64,000 nucleotides of DNA, from positions 620,001-684,000 of the forward strand of contig JAMAHW010000010.1 of the NCBI GenBank assembly GCA_023627715.1, in the 5' to 3' direction. Positions 1 through 11,233 of this stretch are shown piece by piece. The stretch is from Periconia sp. R9002 (Eukaryota; Ascomycota; Dothideomycetes; Pleosporales; Periconiaceae). The position numbers were made by a program, and so were the translations under genes. Below the pieces are notes generated by a model. The model was not told the DNA's origin. It worked only from the letters and a program-made list of their open reading frames with translations, and made no database searches. The first letter of the stretch is position 1; every line of letters begins with the position of its first letter.

Positions 1-535
1 CCTAATCACGTGATTCCACTAGCATCCTTCCAAGGTTAGCACAACCCTCAAGCACTGCTTGTTTGCCGCCTCAACTCACTACCTACATATGTTGAATGTA
101 TAAATCACGCGATCCAATTATAGAGAAGGGCTTTTCATAAAAACTGTCATATGGGCCCGTAATGTCCTCAATGGCAGTTTCCGGCTGTTCCAAGACTATT
201 GTTATGTAAATGGGCGGGACTTGTATTACCTCTATATAGGGTATCTGTGCCTACTTACGTAGTTGAGAAATCTATTCTCATTCATGTAACTGCAACGATC
301 CATTCAGATCAGGTGGTTCTGCTCCATATCTTACGTGTACATGAAATGACAAGTGGAATAGTCAAAAGGGAAATGAAAAGGCAAAACAACGCCTGCAAAA
401 TGCTATGAAAATGTAACCGTCCAAACCATGTTCCAGCTTTGCCCCTTTGACATCTAAATTAGACCTTTTTGTGTGCATTGGTTCTGGTGGTTTTAAAATG
501 AAGCAAGGTCAAGAAAGACAGAACCAAGATCAATC
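1..535. other. left-edge intergenic sequence
   Basis: No open frame here has family-like content. The stretch lies downstream of the minus-strand kex1 stop codon, so it probably holds that gene's 3' untranslated region and, farther left, sequence belonging to a neighbour outside the window. Confidence 0.5.
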
Positions 536-2594
536 TCATGACTTCTCTCTGGTACCTAACCTTCTGTTCCGCTCACTTCCACTGCCCTCGCCATCACTAC
601 TCGCACCACCAAGGCTGAATGTGCTGTCATTTTGCGGCACATTCTCCTTCTCGCGATTGGTTCGGGTGCTGTTCCCACCATTCAATGGCATTCTTGATCC
701 GTTATCAAGATGATCGAGCTCCCGTTCGTCAAAGTCGGCGGCTTCGACATCACGGCGCTCGTTTCGTCGACGGAAATTGTCCAAGCCCATTCCCATAATA
801 AGAGACTCCCGGCCTTCGTCGCCTTCCACACCGCTATAGCCCGCTTTGGCACGACGTCTGCGATCACGCCACACAAAATATCCCCATAGACCGGCGATAA
901 TCACTACGATTACTAGCGCGACTTCTCCGGAGCGATAATAAGCCTTCCACTCCGCCTCCTTCAGCGATTTCGTCTTATCAGCTTCCGCTTTGGTAGAATT
1001 TGGGTGATCTCCAACGCTAGTGAGTGGGCCTTTTTCACCGTCAATCCGGCTGTCGGAGGGGTCGCCACCGATGGCACTGATATCAACGTTCATGAATCGG
1101 TCGAGCATGTCGCGCGTTCGCCTGGGGTAATCAAATGGAACCATGTGGCTTGAGTTGTAGAAGACAACGTAGGTCAAGTTTCTGGCCTGCTGGTACGTAC
1201 CCGCCGGCTCACCCTCAAAAGTCCAGTCATGACGCGGCGCGTAAACATTTGGAGAAAGCTGGAAACCTTTGCCACCGTTCCATTCCATACCGTCAATCAT
1301 AGATTCGGTGCCTAAGTGATTGCATATTAGATCTTGGTCACCGGAGAACAACACAATCTCGAGTTGAGACAACAGCTCTGGCAGAAATGTGTACGATGGA
1401 GGGCTTTTCTTGGGACGAAAATTGCCTGATACAGCTCCATTGCACTCTTGCCAACCTGTTTTCTTATCAGGATTGATATGAAGAGCCGTGACTACGTCTG
1501 GACGACGCAGGTACGGAGTGACCTGTGCGAGATCAGGGGGCCAGTTCATTCCACAGGAACTGTCGTCACGAAGGCGGATATCGTACATGTTCAAGCACTG
1601 TTGGTCGCTTTTTGCGCTTTTGTCTTTGGTCTCTTCAAGGATTGTAGTCATGATTCTTTCACACTCCGGGGTATCGACTCTGCTGTTTCCTCCGGCACCT
1701 AAGAGGTCGACACATTTGCTCTGCAAAGACTCAATGCGCTTCGCAGAAGGTGTGTCGCCTTGCACGAGACCCATTGAATAGGCGTAGGGGAGGTAGCTGA
1801 GGTATTGATCAACTGGGGAGATCCAGCCATTGCCGATCAGGAGCCCCTTCAATGACCAGGGACGTTGAGCTTTCTTATTGCGGTTGAGAATAGCTCGGGC
1901 TATGTAGGGGATGTGCTGGCCCGCATATGATTCTCCAGCGATGTACAACTTGACTCTATTAGCTTCCCAACGAGCATTTCGATGAAGTTTCACTTGTAGA
2001 CTTACATCATCGGCATCATATTCTGGGAAAAGTTCAAACCACTTTTCTAAAAAGATGATAAAATGGTCTGCCATTTGATCGAGCTCGGTTAGGTAGCTGT
2101 CGGTGTTGACGTAGCTGAAACCTGTCCCAACTGGCTGATCCACAAAGAGCAAGTTGGCAAATTCATCCCAAGAGCCGTTGTTGTAAACGAGATTCCCCCC
2201 ATCCCTCACTCTGTAGGGGCCAATCTCCATCAACGCACCATCCATGCTGCTACATCCAGGTCCGCCATTGATCCATATGACGGTACGCTGTTTATCCGCA
2301 ATATGTCGGTTTTGGTAGTGCCAAAAGAAGAGGTTGCCGTTGGATGGCGCATCGACCTCAATGTGTCTATGGTTCAAGTCAGCGCCATGTCCAAGAAGAA
2401 GGGCCTTTTTCAGATTCGTACCCTGCGTGCATCTTCAACAACGGCTTCGGAGCGCCCGGTAAATCGTGTATATAATAATCGGCCTGCGTTTTGTGCTGTT
2501 GCTGGGCCACACATGCTGGCAGCCATGAAAGTGGTGCGAAGAGGGTGCCCAGAAGGGCTGTCCGCCATCGCGACGGAGCAGATGTGGACAGCAT
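536..2594 (-). CDS. kex1: Kex1 pheromone-processing serine carboxypeptidase
   Basis: This is a Golgi membrane carboxypeptidase (peptidase family S10) that trims C-terminal Lys/Arg after Kex2 cleavage. I infer three exons, 2594..2422, 2366..2006 and 1948..536, giving about 648 aa, close to the roughly 630 aa usual for fungal Kex1. An N-terminal signal peptide (about 1-30) precedes the oxyanion-hole motif NGGPGCSS. The catalytic Ser is in GESYAG (S185 after splicing), the Asp is in FSGDQDL and the His is in [10 protein letters not shown] single membrane span ([20 protein letters not shown]) and an acidic cytosolic tail follow, the type I topology of the family. The second intron (2005..1949) is 57 nt, has no in-frame stop and keeps frame, so unspliced mRNA would insert 19 residues just ahead of the active-site Ser. 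Family alignment (DDLYIAGES) supports removal. The identification is secure and the splice sites are inferred. Confidence 0.93.
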
Positions 2595-3847
2595 GGTGGG
2601 TGCGAGGTGTAGGTGTAGGTGAAGCCCGGCGAGGATGGGAAGAAGGTTGTCGCTATCTCATGGGAGTGGGTTCTGTGAGAAGGAGACTGGGGCGCAGGGC
2701 GCGAATGCGTGGGTGTAGTTCTCGATGAATGTACAAGAAAGGGATTAGGTGGCAGTGGCACCGGAGCTTACGACTGATGGATGGTGAGGCGACAGGGGTA
2801 CGTAAGTAAGTACTGTACAGTACAGTCAGTCTCCAACTGGGGCCGGCTGAATAATCCAAGGGCCATGGAGAAAGTACCAGGTTACTTGTGGTTGAGTGAA
2901 TACGCAGGTACTCATGTAATTCCCTACTAGAAGTTACAACTACATTGATCTTTGTCGCCGTGCCGCCCACAGGATCCAGTCGAGTGCTGAATACCAGCGC
3001 GCCACGGTCGGCAGCCAATCAAAGCGCCTGCTTGCTTTCGGCTAGGGAACCTCCGCGTTTTCGATGCACCAACTCTCCGGCACTCCCGCGCTGCACTGCA
3101 CAATGCGTGTCTCTTAATGCCGCCAGAACCTCCCGTCGTGCCTCAAGACTGTATCACCTGTGATTTCAGGTATTTATTCACGCAGGAGTATGCTCTCCCC
3201 ATGTCACCGTGCCAATGTTCCCCCCGTGTATGTGATTCATCGCTGCTGCCCTGCTACCATTTTACCTATCTATCAACATACACGCTCGTGAGGAGTCCTT
3301 TTCTTTGTCACCAAGAGGCTCTACTTGGGATTTTTATCAAATCTCCCTCGCAACTGGTCAAAACGATTTCGTGGTCGTCTCTGCGATAGGCCTACACGTA
3401 CGTGGGTATTTACAACATATCAGACGCAGGTCTAACGCCGAATGAACGGAAGATATGTAGGTAGGTACGTACGTACATATGCCTGTGCGCACTTACGGGT
3501 TTGTTAGGATAGACCATGGACCGCGTCTCTCTATGTTTGCTTGCTTCTTCCATGGGGGAGAAGCCTCAAACTTCGAAGAGACTCATCGCTCAATCGCACA
3601 CACTACATAGCTACCCTGGCCTCAAACCCCGACTTCATCCCCAAGATCTGTTCAATCATAACGAAACCCACCCCAACGGGCATTTTTATTTTGTTTTGCG
3701 GGATCCTGCGTGCCGCCGTGGCGGCCAAGCAGACTGTTATTTGAACCTTAGAGAAGGCATGAGACCGTCACCGACAGACACACATACATAATGATACCTA
3801 CATAGGGGTATGTATATATCGCTGCAGATTGTATGCAGCCAACCGTT
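2595..3847. other. intergenic region, kex1 promoter side and sfm1 3' side
   Basis: Only small unsupported open frames occur here. The part next to 2594 should carry the kex1 promoter. A GTAC/GTAG-rich stretch lies around 3455-3480. No conserved gene was seen. Confidence 0.4.
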
Positions 3848-4735
3848 TTACAAGAGACCGTCGAGTCCTTTTTCGGTATCCTTGATTATCAATTCGATCA
3901 TGCCCTGTGAGAATCAATGCACATGAGTAAATCGACTCCAACAAAATATCCATACAGAACGCACTTGGGGCGCTTCTCACCTTTGGCATGATGGGTGCAC
4001 CATCCTCGCCGACCACGTAGCGAAACGGCATTTCTGTGCTTTCATTCTTGTTGATCTTCAACTCGGGATGATCGATATAAGGAATCTTGTCCACCGGCAC
4101 TTCCTATGGTCAGCGATCGGCTTAAGGCGAGGTCGCCAAATCCATATCGTGCTGCTCACCTCTATCTTGGACAACCATTCTCGTAACGCGAACTGCCGTA
4201 TCGGTCGTCATCTGCACAGGGCCCAAACGACGCCCCTGATAACCCTTCTTACGCAGCTCGGAGGTACGATCTACAGGACCAAAGCGTCAGCCGACTCATC
4301 AAAAGTGCACTGCGCAGCAGCAGCACATACCTCTAGGTGGATCGTCCCCTATTTGAAAAACATTAGACATGTATACAAATATCATACGCAACAAAGATGC
4401 TCACCAAGAATACCACCAAATAAGAAAATGTCGAACGTGTCTCCGTCGTCAGGGCCCAAGTCCTGAGAGGCTGCGGGGTCGAGTAGACAGACTTTATCCT
4501 TCCTATCCGCATATATGTCTTCAATGCTTCTTGTTTCAACCCTCAGCCCTTGAACACCCTGAAGATTGGTTGGCAGGGTCAACGAGTTGGGGACCGAAGA
4601 GAGCAGAAACTGAGCGCCCGAAGCATAGCTTTCCGAGGCGATGGTAGCATACTCCAGCGAAGACCAAGCTTCTAGCTCCGGATCCAGATGCTCTACCACA
4701 AAGGTCTTGCCGGTAGGCATGTCGATATTGGCCAT
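3848..4735 (-). CDS. sfm1: Sfm1-like SPOUT protein arginine methyltransferase
   Basis: This protein belongs to the DUF431/SFM1 family. In yeast, Sfm1 is a SPOUT-fold enzyme that monomethylates an arginine of ribosomal protein uS3 (Rps3). I infer five exons: 4735..4405, 4348..4331, 4270..4160, 4099..3981 and 3904..3848. They total 636 nt and 211 aa, almost exactly the yeast length. Family motifs in order are FVVEHLDPE near the N-terminus, VCLLDPAASQDL, FDIFLFGGILGDDPPRDRT (the knot region, assembled across two introns), GRRLGPVQMTTDTAVRVT, and NKNESTEMPFRY near the C-terminus. Exon 2 is only 18 nt, yet it encodes the conserved DDPPR residues. The boundary at the intron between 4160 and 4099 has an alternative acceptor a few bases away, so one residue there is uncertain. 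The protein has no signal peptide or membrane span and should act in the cytosol. Confidence 0.9.
4331..4348 (-). other. 18-nt internal microexon of sfm1
   Basis: It is bounded by an AG acceptor (minus-strand AAATAG before 4348) and a GTATGT donor after 4331. It joins the phase-1 ends of both neighbours to restore the family motif GDDPPRDRT. Confidence 0.8.
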
Positions 4736-6141
4736 GTGGGATTAGTGGGCGCGTGAGTTGTGCAGTCTGCCTCGTTATCCCTTCACTTCTGGTGTGGACG
4801 AAGGGTCTGCTGCACAATGCGAAGGGTTTATCCAATGAGAAGGGCGGCAAGACAATTTGGGAACACTTTTTTTTAGGGCTGGGCTCTTTTATGAATGGCC
4901 AATACAGGCCGTCTAAAAATTAGGATCGTTACTTACTTTAATAGAACTAGTAGGCAATTAGCGTTTGGTTAATGTAACGGTGCTGTGTCCCCGTCGGCGG
5001 CCAATCTGGCTACGGGTGACGAAGTCGGTCATGTGGATCGAGCAACTGCCCAGGTGCAGTAACTATCTACATACCTATGTAGATAGCAATAGTTAGCAGC
5101 CATGTAGATGATGGTTACCTTGGCCGTCCTCACTCACCTACACATCAATTGATGTATGTATCTCAACGCGTACGTACCTCATATTAATTGCCAGACAGTG
5201 TTGACAAATGAAATCATTCACACGATACAACCGCCTATGCATGTAAAAGTACATACATACCTGTGCAACCAACCAATTCAATTACGTCGCAAAGTAGTAA
5301 ATAGGTGCTGTGCTAGCCATTTGCTGTACGTACGTGAAGACCATAGTGCGCGAATCGGCCCACTCAGCAGCGAGTGCATATATTCTGCTGCGTTACCCCT
5401 CCCTCACCACCCCACACACACACTTATCCCCTCTCTACCTACACATCCATCTGGCCCTTGATTGCCCGAGTCGGTCATTGATTCTTTAAACTCCTACGAC
5501 CTCCACAAGCTTCACCACTCTCGCCGCATCTTCCTCGCGCTCGTCTCATCCGTTGGTACCTTGATTACGTCTTGAGGTAGCCGACTCTACATTACTACCA
5601 TTCGCCTATCAAATCTTATCGTACCTTTCCGGGAAGAGAGGGGCGCTACCACCGTCCAAGCAATCCTGCCTCTTCTTTGCCCAACCATCTTCCCACCAAC
5701 ACAAGTCATACCGACGCCAGTCAAAAAAGAAGTCCGTTGGTCTGTCAGCCTAGCATTCGATTCTCATTCCACTCGCCATCAGCCTTTGGACCGCTTCCCT
5801 CGATTGTTCGTTGGCAGCGACAGAGCAGCCACTCGCCCAAACACGTCGACGTCGTTCGCCCAAGCGCACGCCATCAGCCGCTCTCGGTGCCCATAACGAC
5901 CACCACCAATACATAACGCCTTGTTCCTTGTTCTACTCACCCCCGACCACGACTCGTTAAATCAATCACCTACAACACGCTGCGACCTTGGTTTTTCTCT
6001 TCCCTCACAGTCACGACCACAATCACACAACAAAGAACAAACACACACCTACCATTTTTACCGTTCGACGTGTGTCGCCCTCTATCCGTCCCTACCAGCG
6101 TCATCTAGCCTCTCCACCGGGCCATCTGTGCAACCGCAACC
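4736..6141. other. divergent intergenic region with long pyrimidine-rich leader of igo1
   Basis: This 1.4 kb lies between divergently transcribed sfm1 (-) and the endosulfine gene (+). From about 5390 to the ATG at 6142 it is rich in C/T and CA runs, which is typical of a long 5' leader in filamentous fungi. Small frames here show no family resemblance. Confidence 0.5.
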
Positions 6142-6692
6142 ATGAATCCTCACCAAGCGAACAAGGTAGACATCAGTGTACGTCATCCCCAATACGATTT
6201 ACTCAACCTCTTTCAACCCTCTCTAATGTAGCCTACTGCTCAGAAAATGTCCCCCGAGGAGGCCAAACTCTTCCGCCTCTATGGGAAGCTGCCCAACAAA
6301 AAAGACTTACTCCAGAACAAGCTCAAGGTATACATCTCTATTGCTTTCCCTACCTTCCATGATCTCCTGGCTGATGAACCTCGCTGCAGGAGCGCAAATA
6401 TTTTGACAGCGGCGATTATGCACTTTCCAAAGCCGGTAAAGCCTCTGACATCGGCGTCACATCTATCGGCCGGGAGCATCCAGTCCCAGAGAAGATTCCT
6501 CACATTGCACCCTCCACCCCTAATGGCCAAACGCCGAACGGCCACGGCCATATCCACGGCCAGGAGAAGAACCTGAGCGGTAGCCCCGTTAAAGAGCACA
6601 CATTTTTGCATCGCGAGACGAGTCTGAACCGCGAAACATCAGCCGAAGAACTCGAAGATGAGGCACAGAAAGACGAAGCTGCTAAAGCATAG
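6142..6692 (+). CDS. igo1: Endosulfine (Igo1/Igo2, ENSA/ARPP19 family)
   Basis: Endosulfines are small, largely disordered proteins. When phosphorylated by a Greatwall-type kinase (Rim15 in yeast) they inhibit PP2A-B55, linking TORC1 and nutrient state to quiescence and the cell cycle. I infer three exons, 6142..6177, 6232..6327 and 6390..6692, giving 144 aa. The conserved core reads EEAKLFRLYGKLP, KKDLLQNKLK, then ERKYFDSGDYALSKAG. Ser51 in FDSGDY is the family's Greatwall phosphosite. The tail is Gly/His/Asn-rich and ends in an acidic stretch. The start ATG is the first in frame and gives the N-terminus MNPHQANKVDIS typical of filamentous fungi. An alternative donor 12 nt upstream would shorten exon 1 in frame. 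Confidence 0.93.
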
Positions 6693-7782
6693 TCCGGAAC
6701 TGGTCATTGATCTTGTGCATGTAAACTATCTGCCTTCTCAATGATTGAAACAGTCGCAAGGTGTCAGTTGAATACTTGGTATAAAGAATGGTTGGAGGCC
6801 AATCCAGAATGTGCTACCGGTGCACCCTCGTTACGGCCTTTTACACTCTGGAGTCTAGGGATTGGGCGGAACATGGCGTTAGGACCCGTATCAAATGTCT
6901 GCACGACTTTTACGAAAGTAACCTTTTTTCAGGTTGTCTGAATCTACGCCTAGCTAAGTACCATTATGATCCGCCTGCCTCTTCACACTGGTGAAGACTG
7001 AGAAACAGTGCGTGTCTGGTGTTCACTTGGTGTATACTCAAATCGAACATACTGCTAGTTGGCTGATCGCGTACATTGCGCAGGTGGATGAGCGACGCCC
7101 ATGGTCATAAAGCCCTGGATGTCACCGTGTCTTGAATTGCAAGTCCATGTGTACATATGCAGGCAGGGATACAGACAGGTAGAATCACTGGCCCTGCCCA
7201 GGTGCCGTTCCCAGTAGCTGGTTATCTCGTTCGAATTAGACAATCCGCACGTATCACTCGCTTGACATATAAAATGATCTATTTAGAATCGCGGGGTTGC
7301 ATGAAACAATTTATTATCCACCTATGTGTACGCAAGTTCTCGGGCCTCTATCGCTAGAAAAGCAGTTGTCCGTTAAGCCTACATGACTGTCGCTCGTGTG
7401 GTGATCTACCTACCACGGCATAAAGGTACATTTGAAAAAAAAAATAGAATTGCCTCCAGTTTTCCTTCACTGAACTTCTGGCTTGAATTAGGGCTTGAAC
7501 AGCCCGTGCACTAGCTGCAGTGAACGAGCTATCATACCAACATTTGAATGTGACATATCGCCAAGGAGGACAGGTGGGGTGGCTGGATCGAGGCTGATGC
7601 CACAGGGTGTGGCTAGTGAGAAAGACGATCAATTCGTACATACCTAGGGACACGCAACGCCGAACCTCGAACTCCCGCTGTACCAACAGAACGCGCAACT
7701 TGCTCCACTCGACAGTTGTCAATGGTCTTGATGTCGTGTACTGTGTATCCTTTAGCCTACCGATAATTGTGCGCCGCAAGTC
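6693..7782. other. intergenic region between igo1 and rud3
   Basis: This 1.1 kb follows the igo1 stop and precedes rud3 in the same orientation. It should hold the igo1 3' UTR and the rud3 promoter. No conserved coding or RNA signal was recognised. Confidence 0.4.
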
Positions 7783-9856
7783 ATGTCCGCCACGACACCC
7801 TCAGATCCGGTCAAAGAAAGTGGTGCGTCGCCCATCCATACACATATCATGCGTAGGGGAAAGCGGCAGCATGAGTTAAACTTTACTAACCCACGTCTAA
7901 GGCGCAGCATCCAAGTCGAAAAAGAAGAGGGCTAAGAAGAAGGGCGCGGGGGCGGGAAAGAGCGAGGAGTCTGCCGATTTGAATGGTAACAGTGATGAAC
8001 ACGACGAACAGACAGTAGATGTAGAGGGCGAAGAGCACCAAACGGTACGCCTATAGGTGATAGGATGGGTTTTCGGAAACCTGTGCATCTGACTTGCAAT
8101 TGACTAACATAATCCCAGCAACCGGCTGCTCAGTTGACGGATCTAGATGATGTCGAAGACGATAACCAACCGCTTTCTCCTACCACTGCCCAAGCGAACG
8201 GGAACAATCTTCACTCCATATCTTCTGCTGTAGCTCTGGGCCTTTCGAGATCCCGTTCACAACAAGGCTTGTCAGCATCCCCTCCACCACCGTCAGACGC
8301 CGGGGCCCGCCTTGATGCCATAGCAAAAGAGAGGGATGCCCTGCGAAAGGAGGTCACAGAGCTCCGCAAGAGCTTAGAGAGCATAAAGGAAAAACATGAC
8401 ACAGATATCAGTAATCTACAAAGTGAACTGGAAGAGTCCAACGAGACTAAAGATTATTTCGAGACACAGTACAAAAATCTGCTGGGTAGAGTGAACACGA
8501 TCAAAACCTCACTCGGCGATCGCTTGAAGGCTGATGCAGTAGGTTTGGTCCTCCGATTGATTTACTTTCCTACTCCGAACCTTCTTTCCACCCAAGCTGA
8601 GGTACCTACTATAATACGTATGCGCTAATACGATGAATAGGCCAGAATTGAAGAATATCAGTCGCAAATCGCTGACCTTGAAGATAACAATCGAGAGCTT
8701 CGTGAAAATAATACCTTATTGACTGAAAATTTGGAAAGTCTAAGAAAACAGAATGAGGCACAAGAGGTCGAAATGTCAAATCTCAGAAACCGAGGCAATC
8801 TATCCCAGCAAAACTGGATCAAGGAGCGTGACGAGCTCATCTCTAAGGAAGCGTATGCGAGAGAAGAATTTGAGAATGCAAAACAAGCGATGCAGGACTG
8901 GGAAGTCCTCGCGATGAATGAACGATCACTGCGCGAGAATCTGGCGGAGAAGGAATCCGAATTGAGAGAACAGCTGGAATCATTGCGTGAGGCGTACGAG
9001 ACGGCTGCCCGTGACCGTGATACGAATAGCCAGGCGGTAGAAGGGCTTCAGAAGGCCCTGCAAGAAGTTCAGAATCGTAAGCTCCCATTCGATAATTGCA
9101 TGCTGAAGAACGATTTAACACATCTTCGCAGTGCGCAGAACCGAGCTTAAGAAATCCGTTGAAAATTACGAGTCGCAGGTCAACGACCTCCGCAAGCAGG
9201 TCCGGGAGGCAGAGGAAGCCGCAGCCTCAGCCAAAGCCACTCTCGCCACCGCCAAAATAGAGCTCGACAGGGCATTGCCATTCGAAAAGGAGGTCAAGGA
9301 AAAAAACCTTCTGATCGGGAAGTTGCGGCATGAAGCCGTGACTTTGAACGAGCATCTCACCAAGGCCCTCCGTATCTTGAAAAAGGGTCGACCTGAGGAC
9401 AATGTTGACAGGCAAATCATCACAAACTATTTCCTCCACTTTCTTTCTATAGATCGATCGGACCCAAAAAAGTTCGAGGCATTGCAGCTTATTGCCGCCT
9501 TGCTAGGCTGGACTGACGGTACATACTCTTCGAGTTGTGTTTTGGATGAGAACTGACTAAGAGCAGAACAGCGTGAGCAAGCTGGCCTTGCGCGCCCTGG
9601 TGCGTCAAACAGTAATTTACGCATACCCATGTCACCCTTTAGGCGCACACCATCCACGCCTTCTCTCAACAGCAGCATAAACGATCCTATGCTTATGGCC
9701 AGCAGCTCCAGCAATAAAGAGTCGTTGGCAGAGCTGTGGTCCGATTTCCTCGAGCGCGAAGCTGGAGAAAATTCTCGCCGGGGAAGTGGGAGTGTAGCTA
9801 CATCGCCTCCACCGCGTAGTGACGCTGGGAGTGGCCTTGGGATTAGTGAGAAATAG
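7783..9856 (+). CDS. rud3: Rud3-like golgin with GRAB domain
   Basis: Rud3/GMAP-210 proteins are cis-Golgi coiled-coil tethers recruited by Arf1 through a C-terminal GRAB domain. I infer six exons, 7783..7822, 7902..8044, 8119..8538, 8641..9076, 9132..9518 and 9567..9856, giving 571 aa. A Lys-rich, then acidic N-terminus (SKSKKKRAKKK, later EGEEHQT) leads into a long heptad-rich coiled coil from about residue 110 to 420, full of Glu, Lys, Arg and Leu. The GRAB-like segment (about 430-480) reads DNVDRQIITNYFLHFLSIDR, then KKFEALQLIAALLGWTDEQREQAGLARPG. That last motif is restored only by removing the 48-nt intron 9519..9566. The Ser-rich tail includes a WSDFLERE motif. The Golgi role comes from the family. 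Confidence 0.88.
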
Positions 9857-10206
9857 ATATGGGCAAGAGACAGCACTCTCCTACTTGACGATTTCTTTCC
9901 TGATTGTGCGAATCTCATACAGGTAATTAGGATACCTTCTTATTGGGATATTGAGCATGGGCACTTAAGTCAGTATGGATCAGGCCTGTTGAGGATTGCG
10001 TTTTAGGTGAGTGCTGAGCCAACGGCCGTGCAACTGCATTCCTAGACGTGGCTGCTCAGCTACTATACATACATATCGTTTCCACTTCTAGCTGGATGAC
10101 GATGCCAAATCCCAATACTCCGTCCCGTGCATACGTGCATTTTCTAGTAACGCCCAAACATATATCGAACAGTGGTATACAAGTACATTCTCCCTATGTC
10201 TGTAGA
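9857..10206. other. convergent 3' intergenic region
   Basis: This is the space between the convergent rud3 (+) and mrpl32 (-) stop codons. It presumably contains both 3' UTRs. No gene was seen. Confidence 0.45.
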
Positions 10207-10799
10207 TCATTTTTGCTTCCAATCGCCGTGTTTTATGACTGGTTCATCCTCTAACTTGGGGTCGGGGCTGAAAGTGCGCCTCTTGCGGTGCTCGGCTTGA
10301 GCTTCTCGGTCCATCTGCTTCATTTGCTTGTCGGTCGGCTTTCGTACCGACCACCATGCTTGTCCAAAAATGTTGGTTTTGATGGCTAGAACACTTGTCA
10401 GATTGAAAAGAAGCTGTTTGGCACACTAAACGTACCATCGACGCAATATGGGCACAGGATATGGGCCCGCTTGACCCTACCGCAGGCCGAGCATTTTGTG
10501 AGAGACGTGAGATCCTTCAATCCCTTGCCAGCCATGAAGCGCTGTCGCTTTTTGCGGTGCGAGGTCTTCTTCTTAGGTACAGCCTTGAGGATACCCTCCC
10601 ATATATCTCCCAGGGAGGGGAGCGAAGGAAGCGAGAGGGATGGAATTGCCAACGCGGCGAAGGGAGTAGGCAGCATTTGCAACGGGTGGGTGAGGCGTCG
10701 CAGCAGCGGCAGGTTGACAATGGGTCGGTGCGCGGTAGGGTTGTTGAGGATGGGTAGCAAGGTCCGCCATAGTGGTGGAGAGGGACGGGCGAGGGCCAT
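10207..10799 (-). CDS. mrpl32: Mitochondrial ribosomal protein bL32m
   Basis: This is a component of the mitochondrial large ribosomal subunit. I infer two exons, 10799..10436 and 10385..10207, giving 180 aa. The start at 10799 is chosen because it yields MALARPSPPLWRTLLP, an Arg-rich, acid-free mitochondrial leader; an upstream in-frame ATG would add an unlikely His/Ser-rich segment. After the presequence (in yeast the leader is removed by the m-AAA protease) comes the L32 core AVPKKKTSHRKKRQRFMAG, then the zinc-binding CSACG...CPYC pair of CxxC motifs. The 50-nt intron follows the second pair directly. The second exon encodes a charged C-terminal extension ending in HGDWKQK. The gene is divergent from cdc10 across about 430 bp. 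Confidence 0.9.
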
Positions 10800-11233
10800 T
10801 GGGAAGGAATGCGAGGACGAGTGCAAATGCGCCTGCGTCTGAATGGACGGGTGGGTGGTGGTGGATCGTGTCGGCCGGCAATGGTCCGCAATAGGCAAAG
10901 GGACAAAGTTTTTGGTGTTGCAGTGCACTTGCACCGGCAGTCGTCCAAGCTGCCACCAAGCTTCACTAGGCTAGCCGGTTGGGGGCTAGCGCGCCTTCGC
11001 TAGTGGCTGCCCCTTTCCGCGCCAGCAACTCCATGAGAAAGTCCACGACTACGTTTACGACCCTTCTTGTTGTGTGTATAACAGTTGGACAGCTCCCTGC
11101 CTGCCTGCCTCCGTTACTGGACATCACACCACACCGCGTCACACCACGTCCAGCCTAATCAACTTCCCCCATCTGTCTCTCTCTTCTCTCCTCTCTCCCA
11201 TAATCCACCCGCCTCGAGGCACCACACCCCACA
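10800..11233. promoter_or_regulatory. divergent promoter region mrpl32/cdc10
   Basis: This 434 bp separates two divergent start codons and so must contain both promoters. The cdc10 side is C/T-rich just upstream of its ATG. No specific factor site can be assigned with confidence. Confidence 0.5.
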
